Shown in pieces: positions 62,705 to 64,000 of a DNA stretch of 64,000 bases. The notes under the pieces were generated by a model. It ran no database searches and was not told where the DNA came from. It saw only the letters and a program-made list of their open reading frames with translations. Origin of the DNA: Silene latifolia (lineage: Eukaryota > Streptophyta > Magnoliopsida > Caryophyllales > Caryophyllaceae); NCBI RefSeq assembly GCF_048544455.1, contig NC_133538.1:438834311-438898310 (forward strand), given 5' to 3'. Positions within the stretch are counted from its first letter, which is position 1; each line of letters begins with the position of its first letter. The translations under genes were made by a program, and so were the position numbers.

Positions 62705-62882
62705 CACTCGATCGAGTGGTTTATAACTGCTCGATCGAGGACTTTATGGATCCATCTACTCGATCGAGTAGAAATTTACTCGATCGAGAACTCCCTATTT
62801 CTGCTTTACTCGATCGACTAAAATGGAATCACTCGATCGACCACAATTCACTCGATCGAGTACAAAAAGTACTCGATCGAGC
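62705..62882. repeat. ACTCGATCGAGT palindrome array, copy 2
   Basis: Eight copies of the same 12-bp palindrome (some with ATCGAC or ATCGAGG ends) in 178 bp, 4.5 kb from copy 1. The layout mirrors copy 1: the last motif is followed by a CTTTTCCTCTT-like stretch in both. Confidence 0.9.
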
Positions 62883-63503
62883 TCTTTTCCTCTTGTAAGC
62901 TCTTTAATTCGTCATTCTTCCTTTAAATTTGCGTAAAATTCCCCAAACCTGCATAAAAACACTTGCAAAAATATCCCAAAATACCAAATACGTAAAGTAA
63001 CAGTCTATAGTCTCTATCTATACTAAAAATAATTTGTCTAAATTCTAATTGTCCTAATTAAAAGCAATAAAAGAAATTCAACGGAAAATTAAATATTGTT
63101 TTTACAAGTTGGTACACGGGGCATTTCCCCGCTCACTTCCCAAAGCAATTCAGTAGCCCCTCGGAGAGCTCCTGACTGGAGGACGTTACCTCAGCAACAT
63201 TGATCGTCCTCTTCAGCTTCCATAAGCTTGAACTTGAATCATTAGGAGGAGAATAGTTCACATTCACATATGCGCGAACTTTTCTCACCCTTGCTCCTTT
63301 CTCACCGGCTTTAACACTGTCACTCCCACTTTGACTGACATTAATTGCACAATGCCCTTTGACAACTCCTTCATTGTTTTCATCTGTACCCTGCAGCAAG
63401 GAAAACAGACGAACTTTCCTCCTTTTTGCTCTCAACCTGAGGCGGAGTGGTAACAATAGCCGCACAATGCTCCAAATTTTCATTTGGAGTGTCAATAATA
63501 GGG

Positions 63504-64000
63504 TCAATAAAAGAGAGGGCATTGCAAGGCTGAGCTGGAAGCCCTCCGGAACTTAGACTGATGGAATATCAGCTCCTCGTCCTCAACCTGAAAGGTCAAT
63601 GTCTTGCCCCCGACGTCTATTACTGCACAGGCAGTAAATAAAAATAGTCTCCCTAAAATAATAGGGGTATGCGCATCTTCGGGGATTTCAAGTACAACGA
63701 AGTCAACGGGAATAAAGAACCTCCCGATCTTAACATGTACGTCTTCTATTACACCTAGTGGCCGTGATATGCTACGGTCGGCCATCTGAACAGTCATGTT
63801 GGTGCAATTAAACTTTGTTAAACCAAGTCTCTTAGCCAGAGACAACGGTAAGCCACTTACGCTAGCGCCAAGATCGCATAACGCGTTATCAATCAAATGG
63901 GTACCAATATGACACGGAATTGAGAAACTACCCGGGTCTAACTGTTTGGGAGGTAACTTATTTTGAACTAGGGCCGTCCCTACCTCAGTCAAAGCTACCG
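63504..64000 (-). pseudogene. Aspartic protease region of the Athila-like gag-pol, partial
   Basis: The ORF enters from the right edge (seen to 63992) and encodes a retropepsin-like domain: IPCHIGTHLIDNALCDLGAS, with the active-site region DLGASVSGLP, the flap-side stretch NMTVQMADRSISRPLGVIED and the C-terminal IILGRLFLFTACAVIDV, the usual end of gypsy proteases. The protease would cut the gag-pol polyprotein. The frame stops at 63504 and no reverse transcriptase follows; downstream (63133-63503) is a Lys/Arg-rich remnant with KVRAYVNV. Gag lies beyond the window. The D-L-G-A-S active site is the variant common in Athila-like elements. Confidence 0.8.

Overview
The window is nuclear DNA of a flowering plant and is made almost entirely of nested transposable elements. 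I find no intact host gene. Plant markers are Ty1/copia and Ty3/gypsy LTR elements, FAR1/MuDR-type transposases, Ulp1-like proteins of the kind carried by plant Mutator-like elements (MULEs), a CACTA element and U-rich GT-AG introns. Two arrays of the palindrome ACTCGATCGAGT hint at Caryophyllales, but that placement is an inference from general familiarity.

Layout. 1-1975: 3' end and 3' LTR of a copia element. 1976-16679: MULE E1 (left end not seen), with a broken FAR1/MuDR transposase on + (3990-6986) and a Ulp1-like gene on - (8184-14852), convergent. 16743-17340: short element A1. 17444-31973: MULE E2, with an F-box-like fragment, a Ulp1-like gene on + (21021-26096) and a broken transposase on - (28532-30679), again convergent. 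32032-32592: short element B. 32630-39028: a gag-only LTR element with 63-bp LTRs. 39148-39406: A2, a second copy of A. 39442-54282: element C, 15 kb between inverted terminal repeats. C holds a copia element folded into a palindrome (40661-48487), a tRNA-like gene (48853-48922) and a 2.5-kb CACTA element that carries a 5S rRNA fragment (50234-52781). 54283-64000: a SINE-like repeat, a chromovirus LTR, a TIR element, and an Athila-like gypsy element on - that runs off the right edge.

How it fits together. Elements E1, A1, E2, B, the gag element, A2 and C stand in a row, separated only by (TA)n tracts of about 35-103 bp. The ends of the MULE-like members share a GATC-containing terminal motif. 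The simplest reading is repeated insertion into TA tracts, each insertion leaving two tracts that can be hit again. E1 and E2 each encode a transposase plus a protein with two Ulp1-like (C48) domains; A, B and C look like non-autonomous relatives. Both transposases carry nonsense codons, so neither copy is active as it stands. I could run no alignment or search. Family names rest on motifs I can read, and exon borders are approximate unless stated.
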